Shown here in pieces: positions 46,641 through 60,879 of a stretch of DNA of 64,000 nucleotides. Source of the DNA: Nymphaea colorata (taxonomy: Eukaryota > Streptophyta > Magnoliopsida > Nymphaeales > Nymphaeaceae); contig NC_045143.1 of NCBI RefSeq assembly GCF_008831285.2, positions 806,001 to 870,000 on the forward strand, read 5' to 3'. A model generated the notes under the pieces. That model ran no database searches. It was not told the origin of the DNA and saw only the letters and a program-made list of their open reading frames with translations. The number at the start of each line of letters is the position of its first letter. The first letter of the stretch is position 1. Made by a program: the position numbers and the translations under genes.

Positions 46641-48539
46641 TTAATGTTCTGTATTTGTCTACAGCTAGACCTTTTCACCGAATTTGAATTAAAGTTGTAG
46701 CTCTATAGTAAAGTTCCATGTAATCAAATGGGCAAAGTCAGATTAGGACCATGTTTTTCTAAAAATTAACATGATTAGTTTTCAAAAGATCTTTGGATTG
46801 GGGGCGGAGGGCGAGGCAGTTGCCAGATACTTGTAGGCAATTGCCTACATAGACCACAAAAAAAAAGAAACATTTTATTTTTATATTGATATTTTTGAAC
46901 AAATTTTCTCATTTACATATTGGTTCCCCCAAAAAATTTAAATTATATATGTAACATCTCTTAGCCAAAATTTTCTGGCTTCGCCCCGATCTTTAAAAAA
47001 CTGAAATTGAAAGATGAGGTTTCCACATAATTATTGGGAGTATTATGTAGGATGTTGCATGGTCCCTCACCTTATTAGAAGGATCACAACCTGTGATCAT
47101 GCTTGCATTGATGAAATTTTTTGCCAGCAAAAAATTTCAAACGTTCGTCATGTTTTTTTTTTCTAAAAGATATAAAAAATACATGCAACACACTTGGATG
47201 TTGTTCAAAATACATAAAAAAATTAATGAAAGCATGAGATTTAACATGATTTTCCACCACGGAAGGCCACCATGGGCCCTAAGGATCAATAGTGTGAGAT
47301 TTGATATTTATACACTTTGTTTACATAATATCTAGATATCTCTTTGATTTTTTTTACATGTCTAGGTTGACGTATCTCTTTGTTGATAGCGATGCTATTA
47401 TTATTTTTGTTGGCTTCTTTACTCCTATAGATATCACTCCCTTATAAATCGCAAAATTATTGCCAACAATAATAACATTTCTTTTATTAAGCAAAACTGA
47501 TAGTTACATTGCATAACATCAATATTGTTAGATTTGATATGTACAGTTTACAATAATTTCCAGAAACCCAATTTCCTTGCAAATTCAGGTGGATGACCCT
47601 CCTTGTTGATAACAATTTTGTTATTATTTTTATTACATCTTTACTTTTATAGATATCATTTTCTCAAAGTCACCACATTACCTTTAACAATAATAACATT
47701 TCTTTTGTTGAGAAGATCTTGTTTGATAATGTTAAATCATTTGCATAACACTTTCCATTTTCACCTCCAAAACATACTTGAAAAATCCAAGAGATCACAT
47801 TTCTACCCTTTTTTTTTTTTTTTTTTTTGCAACGAGTCAACGACCCTCCTTGTTGATAATGATGCTATTATTATTTGTGTCCATATTCACCTCCACAATA
47901 TAATTCCTTTATAGGTCACAAAATTATTTTTTATCGATGATCACCTTCATTTTATTGTGAAGATTTTATTTAATAACTTTAAACACTTATATAATGCTCT
48001 TTATTTTCTCGTGCACCATATGGGGATCTTCTTGCTATAATACCATATGCAGATTTATGGAACATGGCATTCTAGTATTTCATGGATATATCTCAATCTT
48101 TGGGATGGATCCATGAAATACCATGTTTATATTTATATTATTATTGCCAAACACCACCTAAGCATCATTTAGAATCTTTTATAGTAGAACTTATCTAGTC
48201 GGCCGTTAACTATGCTAACCTTCAATGGGTAGCCACTGAACAAAAAAAATTAAACAAAATGAAGATTAGATACCTTTAGGCCACATACTAACTTTATATT
48301 CATATGTTTTGTGATCAAGTGTGAACATCTACAACCAGTCACGTTTACTCTAGAGAGTATGCTTTAATCGTCAGTAGATGCTATTATTTGGCACAATCGC
48401 AGGGCGTTTGGTAGGAAGAATTTGTATTCTTGGAATGCATGTTTTTTTAATAGATGATATGAAGGACATCATATTTTAGGAGTGATTAGAGACATTTTCT
48501 TAGTTCCAACAAATGAAATACTGGACATTCTATAGGCAC
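46641..48539. repeat. Dispersed repeat, copy 2 (about 1.9 kb)
   Basis: Direct-orientation homologue of 33809-35799, with the same three internal tandem modules (near 47365-47490, 47585-47720 and 47830-47960). Relative to copy 1 it has a short insertion with a poly-T run near 47765-47828 and has lost some sequence near 48040. Confidence 0.85.
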
Positions 48540-48544
48540 GTGTC

Positions 48545-50350
48545 CTAAAAATGTCCTTCTTACTACACTCTCTTCAAACAAGACCACCAAACCAGATTCA
48601 GAAGTAGAATCTTCTTGTACGTGGTTTTTGCAACATCAGGTAGGAGATAGGTAGAGATGTAGTCTCATTCAAACACAGCAGCAAAAGCAAAGGAAGAAAT
48701 TTCATTCTGCTTGAGATTCTCTTCCCCACATTCAAACGCTCCCATGCAACCATGGAATGTCAAGGCAGCCGGGGTCTCCGTGGGACGTATTTCCATGGAG
48801 CCCACTCTTTGAAACATTGATTTAGTATTAAAACTTAAGTGAATTTGAGTCTAGTTATATGCACTACGATATTCGGGTAACTACTTCATAGTTAATTGAA
48901 AATTTGTTAATCATATATGAAGTCGCACATTTACATACGGATGACTCGACATTCACTAATTGTCAATTATGTTCGAAGCACATACATATATAAAAAAAAA
49001 ATATCATCTTTTATGGTGCGAGTGATGTGTTTGTCTATTGGTGTCTTCTCATCAGTCAGTCCCCAAATGGGTCCAGACATGACAAAGTGAGCATTCGAGA
49101 GTCCACGAACAACGAGTGGACCTGCTACAATGTTCACATCATGTCAATGAGACGAGTTCAACTAAGTGGGATCCATGACCCAGTGCTCTCTTCTTTATCC
49201 AACAACAAAGCCACGTGTTCTTAAACTTTCTTTGCACTAAAAGAAAAAAGGGAAAGAAAGTCTGTTCCTTCATAATGCAATAAGAATTAATCCACCCAAA
49301 TCATGGAACTGCACTCGATTCTACTGTCAAATGAACTGACGATGCCATCAACCCTGCAAACCTGGCTTGGACTGATCCACATGCAATGACAAATGTGTTC
49401 TTATTTCCTTTCAACAAATGAATAAATATCATGAACTTTTCCAAATAAAAGATCCCGACAATCAAGATTTATGGCTACGGGAAGATTAGTCAAGATAAGA
49501 AGCAGTAGCAAAGTCAAAAATTTTGATTGAGGAACACTAATCCAAAACTTTCACGCCCCTTGAAGGGGCTCCATATATATATATATATATATAATGTGTG
49601 TGTGTTAAATAATTGAGGGTAACAATGTAAAAGTAAAGGTATTTTGTGCGGCTGGTGTCGACAACTTTCTACAGGAGACAACATGTGGCTCAGCCACTGG
49701 ACGGGAGCATGTTTTAAGCTAAGGCAGAATGTTTTTGGACCCATCAGGTCATTCATGGCTTCAGGTTTCAGTGGGGCAACGTCAGTGATGGATGAGAAGG
49801 AAGCTACAAGGAAGCTGCCAATAAAAGGGTGTTTGATAACCTCACATGTTGTCTTTGGGTCTGCCCATCGGCTCTGACAATACTGTGCTATAATCTTAAT
49901 CCCTTGTTTCCGGCAGACTAATTATAATCTTTAACCATTAGCAGAAACAGACAAATTACTCCTGCCAAACTTTAGCAGAGAATTGCGATTACAATTTTTG
50001 AGCCGGAAGATCATCCCTCTCTCTAACGCATGAGATAAGAAGAAGAAAGAAACAGACTGCTGGACAACATGTAGCTGGCCTACCAGCCTTGTCAATTGGA
50101 TGGTGCACGATGATGTGAGGCTGCTGAGCTGATGTTCTGATTATCTCTTCTTATATTTCGAATTATATTTCTTCTTTTCAACTCCGAAGAGCCGACATTG
50201 ATAAGTATCGTGCGATATCGACAACACTGCTTTGAACGAGAATGCTTTTTCAGGCCGCATCGGCAGACGTCCCCACTATGTAGATACACCAGTGATTCGC
50301 CGGGCCTACAATGACTTGGATTTGCAGACCCATCAACGAACAGATAGCTA
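48545..50350. other. Intergenic, no gene recognised
   Basis: Contains only short frames and a (TA)n tract at about 49571-49592. Confidence 0.45.
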
Positions 50351-50374
50351 ACTTTGGATCATGCATTCCCACAG

Positions 50375-50551
50375 ATACATGAACATGAAAACTTTTTGGA
50401 CAATAAAGCTTGGTGGCGCATTTGGGATGAGTGCAACAAGAGAGTCTTTAGGGACACCTTCTCTTCACCGGATTCTGTGGCTCGTCTTGTGCAAGGGGAT
50501 GTCCAGTTTGCCATTCGGTTGAAACGCCGCTGTCCGTCTGCGACTGGGTGA
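50375..50551 (+). pseudogene. LINE (non-LTR retrotransposon) tail fragment
   Basis: The frame contains WWRIWDECNKRVFRDTFSS followed by a Val/Leu-rich segment and a stop at 50549. This matches the pattern W-x-IW-x-x-RN-x-R-x-F-x-D found at the C-terminal end of plant LINE polyproteins after the reverse transcriptase. No upstream reverse-transcriptase domain remains in the window. Confidence 0.5.
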
Positions 50552-50559
50552 CTATGTCG

Positions 50560-53230
50560 CGCTGCCTTTCCTCTCGCTCTTATTTTTCTGTGCATTGAAT
50601 TATATATTTCCTCTTCCTGATCCTATTTTTGCGGTTTGTTCTTTGCGGATGTACTTAGGGGACCTCTTGTCCCCAAATTTATTTGTTCCCATTTTCATAT
50701 GAAGCGCCACGACGAATTCTCTATCAAGCATGGGCCTACGACTCTAGCAAAAACTCATGAAGGATCATGTGTTCCCTTGTATGTCTTGCTTTTAATTTAC
50801 TCCAGATGGGTGCTAAATTTGGGATGTGAAAGGAATATAAGTATACTTTTACGATATGATTGATGAAATCATGAAGGAAATACTAATCAAATTTGGATTT
50901 GGCATGCAGCGTCAAAACTGAACAATTATCTTTCCTTTCCAGTAATGAATAGATACCCGAACCAATTGCATATGAATGTTGGATTTGATGCTAGTAAGGC
51001 TTTCATAGAAAAGGTTTGAATTCTGACCCCATTAACATCACATTTTATGCTATACTTTTACATGTATAGTCTCAAAGGTTTCGCCAGAAAATAATTAAAT
51101 ATATACATATTTTTTGAAATACCATAACTTCAGCTACACCTTTTTTGTCTTTACGTCAAATTTTTCATAGTTCTGAAATGACAGGATCTTCTCTAAAATT
51201 TTCCATTATATACATACTGATTTTTTTCTGCCATGAAAGCAACTCTGCTTGGTCGTAAGATTTTTTCAACCCTTGCAAGATCTCGACAGCACATATGTGT
51301 GGTATGAAAAACCACGAGGAGGAGAGCTACCTAAATTCCTTTCCTTAGATTGAATGGTCAGGAAGTTTTGCACCATGACAGCCTTATGTGCTGACCGCTA
51401 TGGGCTGTGAATATTAAGGATTGCATTATTTAATTAATCATTTTAAAATGTTAATTTTAAAATAGAAAATGAAAATAGTCGAATACATGGGGATGCATAG
51501 ACCGAATGAAACCGAACCATTTGCGAGCCAGGCCAAACAGTCACGAATGGAACGAGAGGCCAAGTTCGTACGGGCAACGAGCAAGTGGGACGCACCCGTC
51601 CACGTTGAGAGCGAATGCAAGAAACAGAATCTTCTGCGGATCAATGAATTCAATTGTTTCGTTCACATAAAAACGATTTCACGTCCCTGTTCTCGGACGT
51701 GGCGTTTTGGTTCTGGGGCAAGGACAGCCTTGCTGCCGGAGCCACTTGAACCACGTGGACAGAAAGCTTCTGAGCAGATCCGTCACGGACAATAATCACA
51801 TTCTCGTGAGAAAGAAGTCGGCTAGATAGAAATCTAGCTCCATGTAAGAATCGTCTTTCTCAAGTCCCCGTAGAAAATTATTCACAGACGCCTCGTTCGG
51901 TGCCGCATTGTTACAGGCGTTGAGGTGTGCCAGAGAAGAGAATGCAGTGAACGAATAAGACGCTGTGGACAAAGCACAGTCCCACCAGTAACGTCTCATT
52001 AGGGCCTGCCTTTGCAATTCAAATCTGGATTCCTCCTAGACAGACCGACCAATTATTGCACCTAGATCGCTTCGAAACAGGAGGCTTCTGGCCGACTTGA
52101 TGCTCTTTGTTCATATTACCATGAAAGGCATCTGTGGGATCTTCCACAGTTTTCTGCCCCAGGTTTATTGATCTTCTTATCCGCTCCACTCGCCGCCGCA
52201 CCAAACAATGGGTTGTCTTATCTCTCATTTGAAGAGCGCGCCTGCTTATGCAGGCGCACCCACTCAACCACACACACACATACTTTCACACGAGCGCGAG
52301 CGTGCATACATCTCTCTCTCTCTCTCTCCCCCTCACACACACACACACAGTGACAAGCAAGAAGAGAGAGAGAGGCGTTGCATATATGATTGACAGCCTT
52401 CAAATGGGCTTGACTCAGATGAAGGATAAAATAATGGCAAATATCCAAATGGGTGACTCGGACTGACAACAGACAAAAGATAAAAGATGGGGGGTACTGG
52501 TCCTACTGGAGAAAACGATGACGAAGAAACAGTTTGGAAGGTGTAACCAAAAGTATGGGACCGCTGAAATTTTTTATATGCAAAAACGGACAAAGCTGAA
52601 CGGATTAATTTAATGAATCGAGGAACCATCTTCTGTGTTTGGTTTTCTTCACATGGAGGCATGGAGGTACAAGAGCAAGGACAAAAATAAAGCGCACAGT
52701 GGCATGACAGGATGGAAAATTATTGAGATAACTCCGACCATTCAATAGACAAAGCATTAGTGATTATATCCAATTCTGATTTGATCTTCGTCATGCACTG
52801 CAAATGTTACTAGAGATTGGAAAATTACAGACAGAACTGTGATAATTTGTTCAAAAGTGCTGAAGCAAAACCTACTCGATCGCTTATATGCTGTTACAAG
52901 AATGAGTAGTGAAGGTAAAAAAATGCAGGCAATCTGGAGCAACATGCCAAATTGGGTGCACAGTACAGAAAAAAGAAATTATGAAGCTGGAGACTACAGC
53001 ACCAGGAAGAATATGCTTGAGAATCATTGAAAGTTACCTGACAAGCTATTTCTCTACAAGTTGATGAAAGGGGCTGTACAGCTGGATCTCATTTCCAATT
53101 GCTTATTTGTTCTCTAGTACCTTCTACATAATACAAAGCGAAACAGATCTAAAAGAAAATAAACACGTCTTAATGTTATACCCTCATCTAATTCCAAGCA
53201 GGTGGCTTATCACACATTGCAGGGATTAAT
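50560..53230. other. Intergenic with microsatellites; 3' flank of the ACT gene
   Basis: Adjacent (CA)n and (CT)n tracts at about 52262-52350 create several apparent reading frames with no coding meaning. A 108-codon plus-strand frame at 51469-51795 has no recognisable domain. The last few hundred bases are probably 3' UTR of the minus-strand ACT-repeat gene. Confidence 0.45.
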
Positions 53231-53242
53231 CGATTGCCACAG

Positions 53243-56200
53243 TCACCAGCCCATCAATGTCCTCCTCACCCTGTCAACAATCTGATGTCTTGCTCGGTCA
53301 TTGCTGAGAGGGAATTCGCGTGTATCATCCAAAAGGAACCTGTAAACTTCCCATTGGCGCTCAGACGTCGAATGCCTCCCAATCTCAGCCTATACCAGAA
53401 GATACCAAATGTCAATATAATTTAATAGATGCCAGGGCCCAGCACATAGCAAGTTGGGACATCTAGATTCTAGAGTTGGTATGTTTTCCATCTTACCGAA
53501 AAAATGCAGATGCCCAGTGCTTTCAGGGCAAGGGTAACATCGTAAAAGACGCGAGGTCGTCCTTTACCACATAATTCAACTGGATTAGCAATCAAGAGCT
53601 CAGTATCGGGACCGCGGTTTGCGATTGTCAGGCGCAGTGGATAGAGCATTTCCATCCTCAGACGTGAAAATATGCTCTCCTGTTTCTCTGGACCTACTAT
53701 TTTTTTCCCATCTGCTTGCACAATGAACAGATCCAGCTCACAGTAGCCCTTCGGATTGGATGAGAACCGCCCATGAGCAATCTAAACAGGAATCAAAATC
53801 AAGGAATCAGCAAGACAGCCATTTAGAGAAGAGACCAATGAAATCAAAAGTTAGAAGACAACCTTGATTCCGCAGTCCTTCAAAGTTCTCATTATGTCGT
53901 AGAGAAGACACTTCTGATCGAGACACTGTATTTGAAGTAATGTATGTGCAGGACTTAGAGAATTGTCTATGGACAAGGTAGCCTTCTTTAGGCGTAAGAT
54001 ATCTGGAACAAGGGTTTGTGAACAAATTTCTGCTTCTGATAGATCAGAGCAGAATAATTCATCAGCTACAACTGGAGGCAGTGAAGAAAAGCCATGCTGA
54101 TAAGATTCATATTCTGGACCAGCCGGCTGCAGTTCACAACTCTGACAGGATTCGCCCAGAACCTCAGTTAATCTTGCACAGGTGTCTTCCTTCCTTTGTT
54201 TGGTGTGCAACAGCTCCCTAAAAAGAAGATCAAAAGGGCGCAACTGATGCAAATCAGAATCCAAGTAATAGTAATTCTTTTGAAAAACTCATAGTCCAAA
54301 GCCAAATATAAGAACAAACTCATGTCCTAAAATTTTGACTATCGTCTCTGCGCACATGGATACATGTACTTGACTACGAGCAGAAGGAAAGGCAAATTTT
54401 AGCTACACAAGAGGTAGACCATATGTGAAAGATACAGAAAGTGACAGGCCAATTTTAGCTACTTAAGCAAGTTTCCACGTCATCAAACAAACCTGAAGCA
54501 GGAACCCTATGACCTTAGCAAGAAAAAAGGAAACGAACTAACCTGCAATCCGTGATGAAGAAGAGGTCAACAACACCTCCATCGGGGGCTGTTGACACTT
54601 TAACTTTGTGAATCATTAGCTCGAGCTCAGTGAGGACATGAGTGACATCTGTTACTCGGAGATAAAAGGAGAAAACAGAAAGAAACTCAGAAAGTCACCT
54701 CCGCGCCAAAAAGGAGAACGATAAACAGTGGGAGATAAAAATTTACCATTCAGAAGTCCTTTTCTATCGGAGCAAATGAACTTCAACAAGTATACAGAAG
54801 ATTTCTGCGGCTTTGCCTCAGGGATATAGTATATCGGAACAGAACAGGAAGGACATATGGACAATAGCCTGGTTTTCAAGTTGGACCATCTTATGGGTCT
54901 GAAGGAGCCAGGCTGAGGCACCACCCAGAATACAATATAGCACCATCTACCATCAGTGAAAATATCTAGCACAATAGAAGAAACAGCAAGTTATCGTCTG
55001 GCTGCATAGTCGGATTTTTAACCACTCCCAGCGAATATGCATTAAAAAGACATAAATAAGTGGAGATGTTACTCGCACAAGAAAGCTAAGTAATTCTTAA
55101 GAGAGCAACAGGTCCTAGCTCCATATGATTAACCAAACTAGATAAAACATGCAATTTCTCAACCAGAAACAACCATCTTTCAGGCATGCATTCAAGAAGC
55201 AAGCTCACGGTATTTGAGTAATTTCAGCTAAGCAGGGAAATTTTGTGCGTTTATCACGTTATTTTCAGTCACATTCTAGCCTTCACAAAAAAGATAATCA
55301 AGCAACAACATGTGCAACAAGATGTCCTACAAAAACTTACCTCAAATTCATGCAATTAGTGATTCAGGAGAATACTACCCTAAAAGCAGAGCATAGTACA
55401 TCATTCACACATTCGGAAGCGGATCCTAGGTGCCCTTATTAATTAGCGACATTATTCAAATGCATACACATTAGAAAGAAAAAACAGACAACTGAAGTAG
55501 AACAATTATCAAAAATTCACATCTACCATGTTCCACAAAGAAGTGAACTAAGTATTAATGCTACCTAATGATAACATGACCAAGGCGCAGATCTGAATTT
55601 TTTCATCTTTGTTGAAGGGCTAATCTTTGAGCAACTGTCTCAGCCAGTATAAAATTTCAGTTACCATGTTTCTGCAACACATTACTCATAAATTCCTTCA
55701 TCACTGGCCAACAACGCGGTCAAGGAAGACCGATCAAGCATGCAATTTTGCGTTCTCTCATATCCTAAAATTTCTTAATTGGTTAACCGAATACGGAAAC
55801 TAGATTTTCTGCGCTAGCACCATCCTCTGCAGTACATCTAGTATAGCAAAAGAATTAAAAAAGCAACCGGGAGCTCTCCAAGGGACTGGAACCAAGCAAA
55901 GGGCAAAAACTCCAAGCTATGCGCATGAATTCAATGTAAACGACTGGAGGAGTTCACCAATCTCAAGAATTTAGCAGAAAATAAGCAGATTCTGCATTTT
56001 TAGAAACCAAAGTCACATCAAGAAAGAGATCAAAGGACGGGGAACCATCGTTAGTTCATATCACAGGAAAATTCAAGAAAATTTATTGGTTCAAAGAGCG
56101 AGACATTCTTTGGAAACCTAAAAGTTTCCGGAACAGAGAGAACGCAATTAATCATCGATCAGCATTACTGGGAAACGCCACCTCCATCTATACTCCGGCT

Positions 56201-56735
56201 TTTGCAGGATCGGAAGAGAGAGAGAGAGAGAGAGAGCATGAGATCCTAGATTTTCAGAAACGGCAACAGTAGGCAGCATTCCCGGAAAACACAAGCTTCC
56301 TTCGGTGATCCAGCAGTCGAAGAATCTCCCCGCCCAAAAGAATAAGCAGACGAGGACAACAGTGCAAACTTCCAAGCTAAACAGAACTCTAACGCACTCC
56401 AAAGAAAACAAAGGCAATAAACCGGAGCTCCACCGACGCCTCTCGGGCTCCTCTTTTCCTTGTTAGCCACCGAAGGCCAGCAAAATAGAAAGTTTCACAG
56501 GCAACCAACTCTTTCAGAAAAGGCATTTAAAAGCAAGCGAGAGAGGTGAGAGGATCGGACCAAGACACCGGAAAATCTTACCTCCACGGTTGATGCTGAG
56601 CCCGAACTCGAGGATTATCCAGCAGAGGTCACACCCGAGCCCCGTCTTGTTGGGGCAGTTGACGGTGATGACCGCCGGCTCCCCTGCTTTCAGGCCATGC
56701 CGGACGAGCACAACGTCGTCGCAGGGCAGGCCCAT
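53243..56735 (-). CDS. ACR9/ACR10: ACT-domain-repeat protein, ACR9/ACR10 type, 6 exons
   Basis: Plant ACR proteins consist of ACT domains and are thought to sense amino acids; the ACR9/10 branch is the one starting MG-x-P-x-DDVV. Coding exons (minus): 56582-56735, 54747-54965, 54543-54648, 53863-54217, 53497-53781 and 53243-53389. All phases close to give 421 aa, in the family range. ACT segments: residues about 22-75 (VITVNCPNKTGLGCDLCWII onward), 109-157 (YLLKFICSDRKGLL onward), 254-306 (LLQIQCLDQKCLLYDIMRTL onward), and a C-terminal unit at about 345-395 (GRPRVFYDVTLALKALGI). The N-terminal MGLPCDDVVLVRHG supports the start at 56735. No signal peptide or membrane segment, so cytosolic or nuclear. 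A G-box promoter lies upstream. No damage seen. Confidence 0.93.
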
Positions 56736-57012
56736 CTCGCCGCCGGAAAACTCACAACTAGTCGCTCGCCTTCCCCCGAGAGGGGAAACCGACAGGTTCT
56801 CCGGCTAAGGACGCGAAACTCCTCCCATTTAGAGGAGACAATAAAAAAAATACGGCAGAAAACAGAGCCAGCAAGAGAAAGACAGTGAGGAATACCCCGA
56901 TGGTATCCTAGGGACGGACACCGCCGGCCGTGCGCCGGAAAAATGGCCGGACGCGGGAGATGGCGCTCTCCGAGACAGAACCAGCACGAGGGCTCCCTCC
57001 ACCCGCAGCCCT

Positions 57013-57046
57013 CATATAGACCATCCACGTCAGCGGTTGCCACGTG
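57013..57046 (-). promoter_or_regulatory. TATA-like box and G-box upstream of the ACR gene
   Basis: On the minus strand CTATATGAG lies at about 57011-57019, roughly 280 bases before the ATG, and a palindromic CACGTG G-box at 57041-57046 lies about 25 bases further upstream. The spacing fits a core promoter. Confidence 0.5.
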
Positions 57047-57572
57047 GTCGTATTGAAGCCTGCCACGCGGCTTACCTGCGAATGGTCGTTCTCCGCCAGC
57101 TTGGTTATCGCAGTGCTTTCGACGGCGACGGTGGACAACGGATCGGGTACTCGCGATCTGGACAAAAGAAAATCCGGATTATAAAATATGGCAATCGATC
57201 CGGATTTGAAATTTGCCCCGATAAAATGGAAAATATGGACCAAAAAGCCCCCTAACTAAGACTCCATATTTCCCAATTTTATTTTTTCAAGTATAACTTC
57301 ACACTTAATATACTTCACAAGTGCTAACAAACCAATTTTAGGGCAATCTAGTCCGTTTTGAGCTCACGGGTTCGGATCCTCATGATCCAAATTCAAGCAT
57401 CGGGTGGTCCGTTCTCTTTGGGGATGTTAACTAAACTAAAAGCGAGTTCATCTGCAGACTCTCTTATTCCGTGATCTTCCGATTCGATCTGCCAATAGTT
57501 GCGGTTGGAATGGGCCAAAGCTGGAATCTAGCGGGGCGACAAACCAGAGCGGAATCCCAACCTCACCAAACC

Positions 57573-57573
<1 letters not shown>

Positions 57574-57651
<78 letters not shown>

Positions 57652-57652
57652 G
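57574..57652. repeat. (TA)n then (GA)n compound microsatellite
   Basis: About 58 bp of TA directly followed by about 20 bp of GA. Likely polymorphic. Confidence 0.95.
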
Positions 57653-60600
57653 TAAATATTTAAAGATGTCCTTTAAAAATTAAAAAAAAAAATTACACAT
57701 GTGGTTGCAGCATTGCAAGGACTAAGTCTTTATTTACTTTAACGGAATTAAAATCATATTATCTATCAGCAGGAACTTGGAACAAAGTTGGTATAGCAAA
57801 TGATTTTGACCCACAACTATACCATAAGATTGCATTTGATAATACTATAAGATTGCATTTGATAGCCCCGAATCTTAGGTCTAAGGTCGGATTTGCTGAG
57901 TAAATGCGAGGTTTATCAAACTATAGACTTAAGGACCATACATTTCAGGTCCGTAAGAGTGCTGAAATCCATAGATCTTAAATCAGGTATGACTTCAACC
58001 GTAGATTTTAGATCCAAGCATCAAAAGTAGAGAGGAAAGAAGGCTAAATGAGTGCATCAAGTACGGCCTTTTAAAACCTCAGATCTCAGATCCAAGGTTT
58101 TAAAATCTGCCCTGGATCAACACACAACGATTAGATCTTTCCACTGTAAGTTATATCCAAATTTATCAAATGGATGTGATCTATGTGCTTGATTCGACTG
58201 AAGCAATATCACCAGAATCTATTTCATGATGTTTTCGAACAGCCACATGCAAAATATGCATATCAAATTTGATCAAGAGGGTTTAAAACAATCAAATTCT
58301 TCTGAGGATACATATCCTTGATGTTCGATACGCTTTTATATTGCAAATGATTCTTTTTTTAGATAAATATGGATACGAGACCATGATTATCTGTATTAGT
58401 TTCTAAATAAATAAAGAAAAAAACAGTTGTAAATGTCAATGCCAATCAAGGCAACAAAAATCACGTGATTTGTCTTCTCAAGTTCGCGTTCTTGCTTCAA
58501 ATGCTATCTCTTCACATCAGATTTAGCTGTGATTTTGAATGCCAATCAGATTCAACAAGCCTTCAAGATTGTTTGTTGTTTCAAGGTTTGGATGGATCTA
58601 CGGTACATCATTCACCTCGCGTGTCAGGTTTACCGCTGTTTGCAACTCATATGTGCAACACAATGACAGCAACAATGAGATTCAAGAAACAAATGGCACA
58701 AGAAAAAAGAAGCATGTTGTGGTTATGGATACTGTTTTTAGATTTAACAATCAAATATATCATTGCCATGTTCCCTGAAATAAGAACACATTCTTCTCGA
58801 AGCATGTATTCAAGAACATCATGTTCTTCTTATGAAACATTCTTTTAAGCTCGATTGAAGGGTGATGGTGGATATTCCTAACCTAGGAAAATTGATCGCA
58901 GCAAACTGAGAAATTGGACACTTCTCAAGTGAGAAAAGATTTCATAGCTCCCAAACAGTACCTAAAAGGGAAAAGAGAACGTGCCCAAATTGAAATTCTC
59001 TTCTTCTTCTTCTTATGTTGCTTTCCCTAGTCAACCTGCATTAGCAAGGGCTCATAGTGGGTCAGCTGAAGGCGGCTTGGACTCATTGACATGTGTGGGC
59101 TCATACTCAGCCAACCAACCCAAGTGGACTTGGGTGGGCTCATGCTGACCAAAACAATCCAACCATCCATGTGGCAAAGCTCAATCTGTTTGACTTGTAG
59201 GACGTACTCACCATGAAAGCACCAGATTCAGAGGACCCGACGCAACATGAGTTTTTGAATTGAGAGATGCTGATGGTTGAGATTCATGGAGTTAAGTGCA
59301 TTGAAAGTTAGATTTGGATTGCATAAATACATTAGAAGTCGAATATCAATCATTTGTATACTTTTAAACAACGACAAAAATCCGGGCCCTTCGATGACTC
59401 ATTTGCGCTTTTAAGGGTACGCTCGTGCTCATCTGAAAAATCCAGTAGAGTAAGCAAGCGCCAGATTTTCATCTTGTAAAAAAGAGGATTGAGATACTCA
59501 GTATATGATGCGTAAAAAAGATGATTTGAGATCCTCAATATGTGACAAATGCCCCCTAGATGAGTTAGTTACATTTTTTTTATGAAATACATTCGATTTA
59601 GTGCGTATTTGTTAGTACATAAGCAATATGAGAAGCATCTAAAGGTGTAAATTTAAGAAGTCGTTTCCATTGATCTGTAGCAATTCAAAAGAATTACTGC
59701 AAGTCTTCAGCTTAACATGTTGATTCTTAGATTTCAGAAGCCCATGATCACTTCCTTCTGTTCGAGAAGGGAAAGGACAAAAATATATTATTCAAAAGGA
59801 AGCAAAATAATAGTCATAGCTCATTCTCCTTCTCTGTCTTTCGGCCGACTCACATGTAATCCAAGGGGCCCTTGGCCTACCAAAGTGCATATAAATGTCC
59901 TTTTTCCTCTTCTTTAACTAAAAATCTACATATATGTGGCCACTTAAGTTAAGTTGCATTTGATAGCCTTAGATCTTACATCTTAGATTCAAAGTGATCT
60001 GATTTTTACATTCAATCATGAATCTAAGATCTACTGTCTTCCTATTTTAGATCATCTAATTAGATCTGACATCCAAGGCAAAGAAAAAAAGCCTCAACGG
60101 TCTTAATGAAGCCATTTAAAATTTCTTGCACCTAACATATCCCCTTATGTATGGCATTATGCGGCAGTCACATGCCTCCCCTTTCTTAAGAAACGAAAAT
60201 TCAAATTTGACATAATGCTAGCCATGATTCAGATTCTCCTTTTTTAACAAGCTGGTGGGCACATATTCCAAGAAAAATATAACGAAAGCCAATGAAACTC
60301 GAAAGATCAACAAGAGCTCTATCCACATAACTAGATTAACATTATTCAAGATGTTCACTTTAAAGGCGTCAACTAAAGTTATGCCAGTGAATTCAGTTTC
60401 AGGAAAACGGATCCAAATCACAGTCTCGATCCGAACCTAATTGCATAGAATCCGATTAAGTGAAGAGCGCTTCGCACTTAGGTCAAGAAATCCACATGTG
60501 CATTTCAAGATGCAGAAACATCACGTGTTTGATGGGGTAAAGTTAAACCAGCATTAACTTACAAGATATAAAAAAAAGAAAACCCAATTTGTTTTTCCTA

Positions 60601-60774
60601 TTGAAGATATCTAAGAGTTGAAGTCCTTGAATTTGTAAACTGCAACTTTGTTGTAATAAAAAAATGCATTACCACAATAACTTATGCACCTTTTAGATGA
60701 TTAATCTCATAAAGCATATCCACTCGCTTTCAATAATGGACTTAATTCTCTTTCTCCTATACATTATTGGCAGG

Positions 60775-60879
60775 TTACAGGATATGATTAGGGCCCCTCC
60801 GGCAGAATACCAGTACATCGTGACGCCTAAAATGAGAGCAGTTTATGAAACAAAAGGGCATGAGCCAGTGCCATGCTGA
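60775..60879 (+). pseudogene. Possible orphan terminal exon
   Basis: After an acceptor-like TATTGGCAG, the frame reads LQDMIRAPPAEYQYIVTPKM and continues to KGHEPVPC and a stop (TGA at 60877-60879). It has the look of a C-terminal coding exon, but I cannot name the family and see no partner exons. It could equally be chance. Confidence 0.2.

Noticed and set aside
52208-52662. Frames with runs of Thr-His and Leu-Ser
   Set aside because: They are created by adjacent (CA)n and (CT)n microsatellites.
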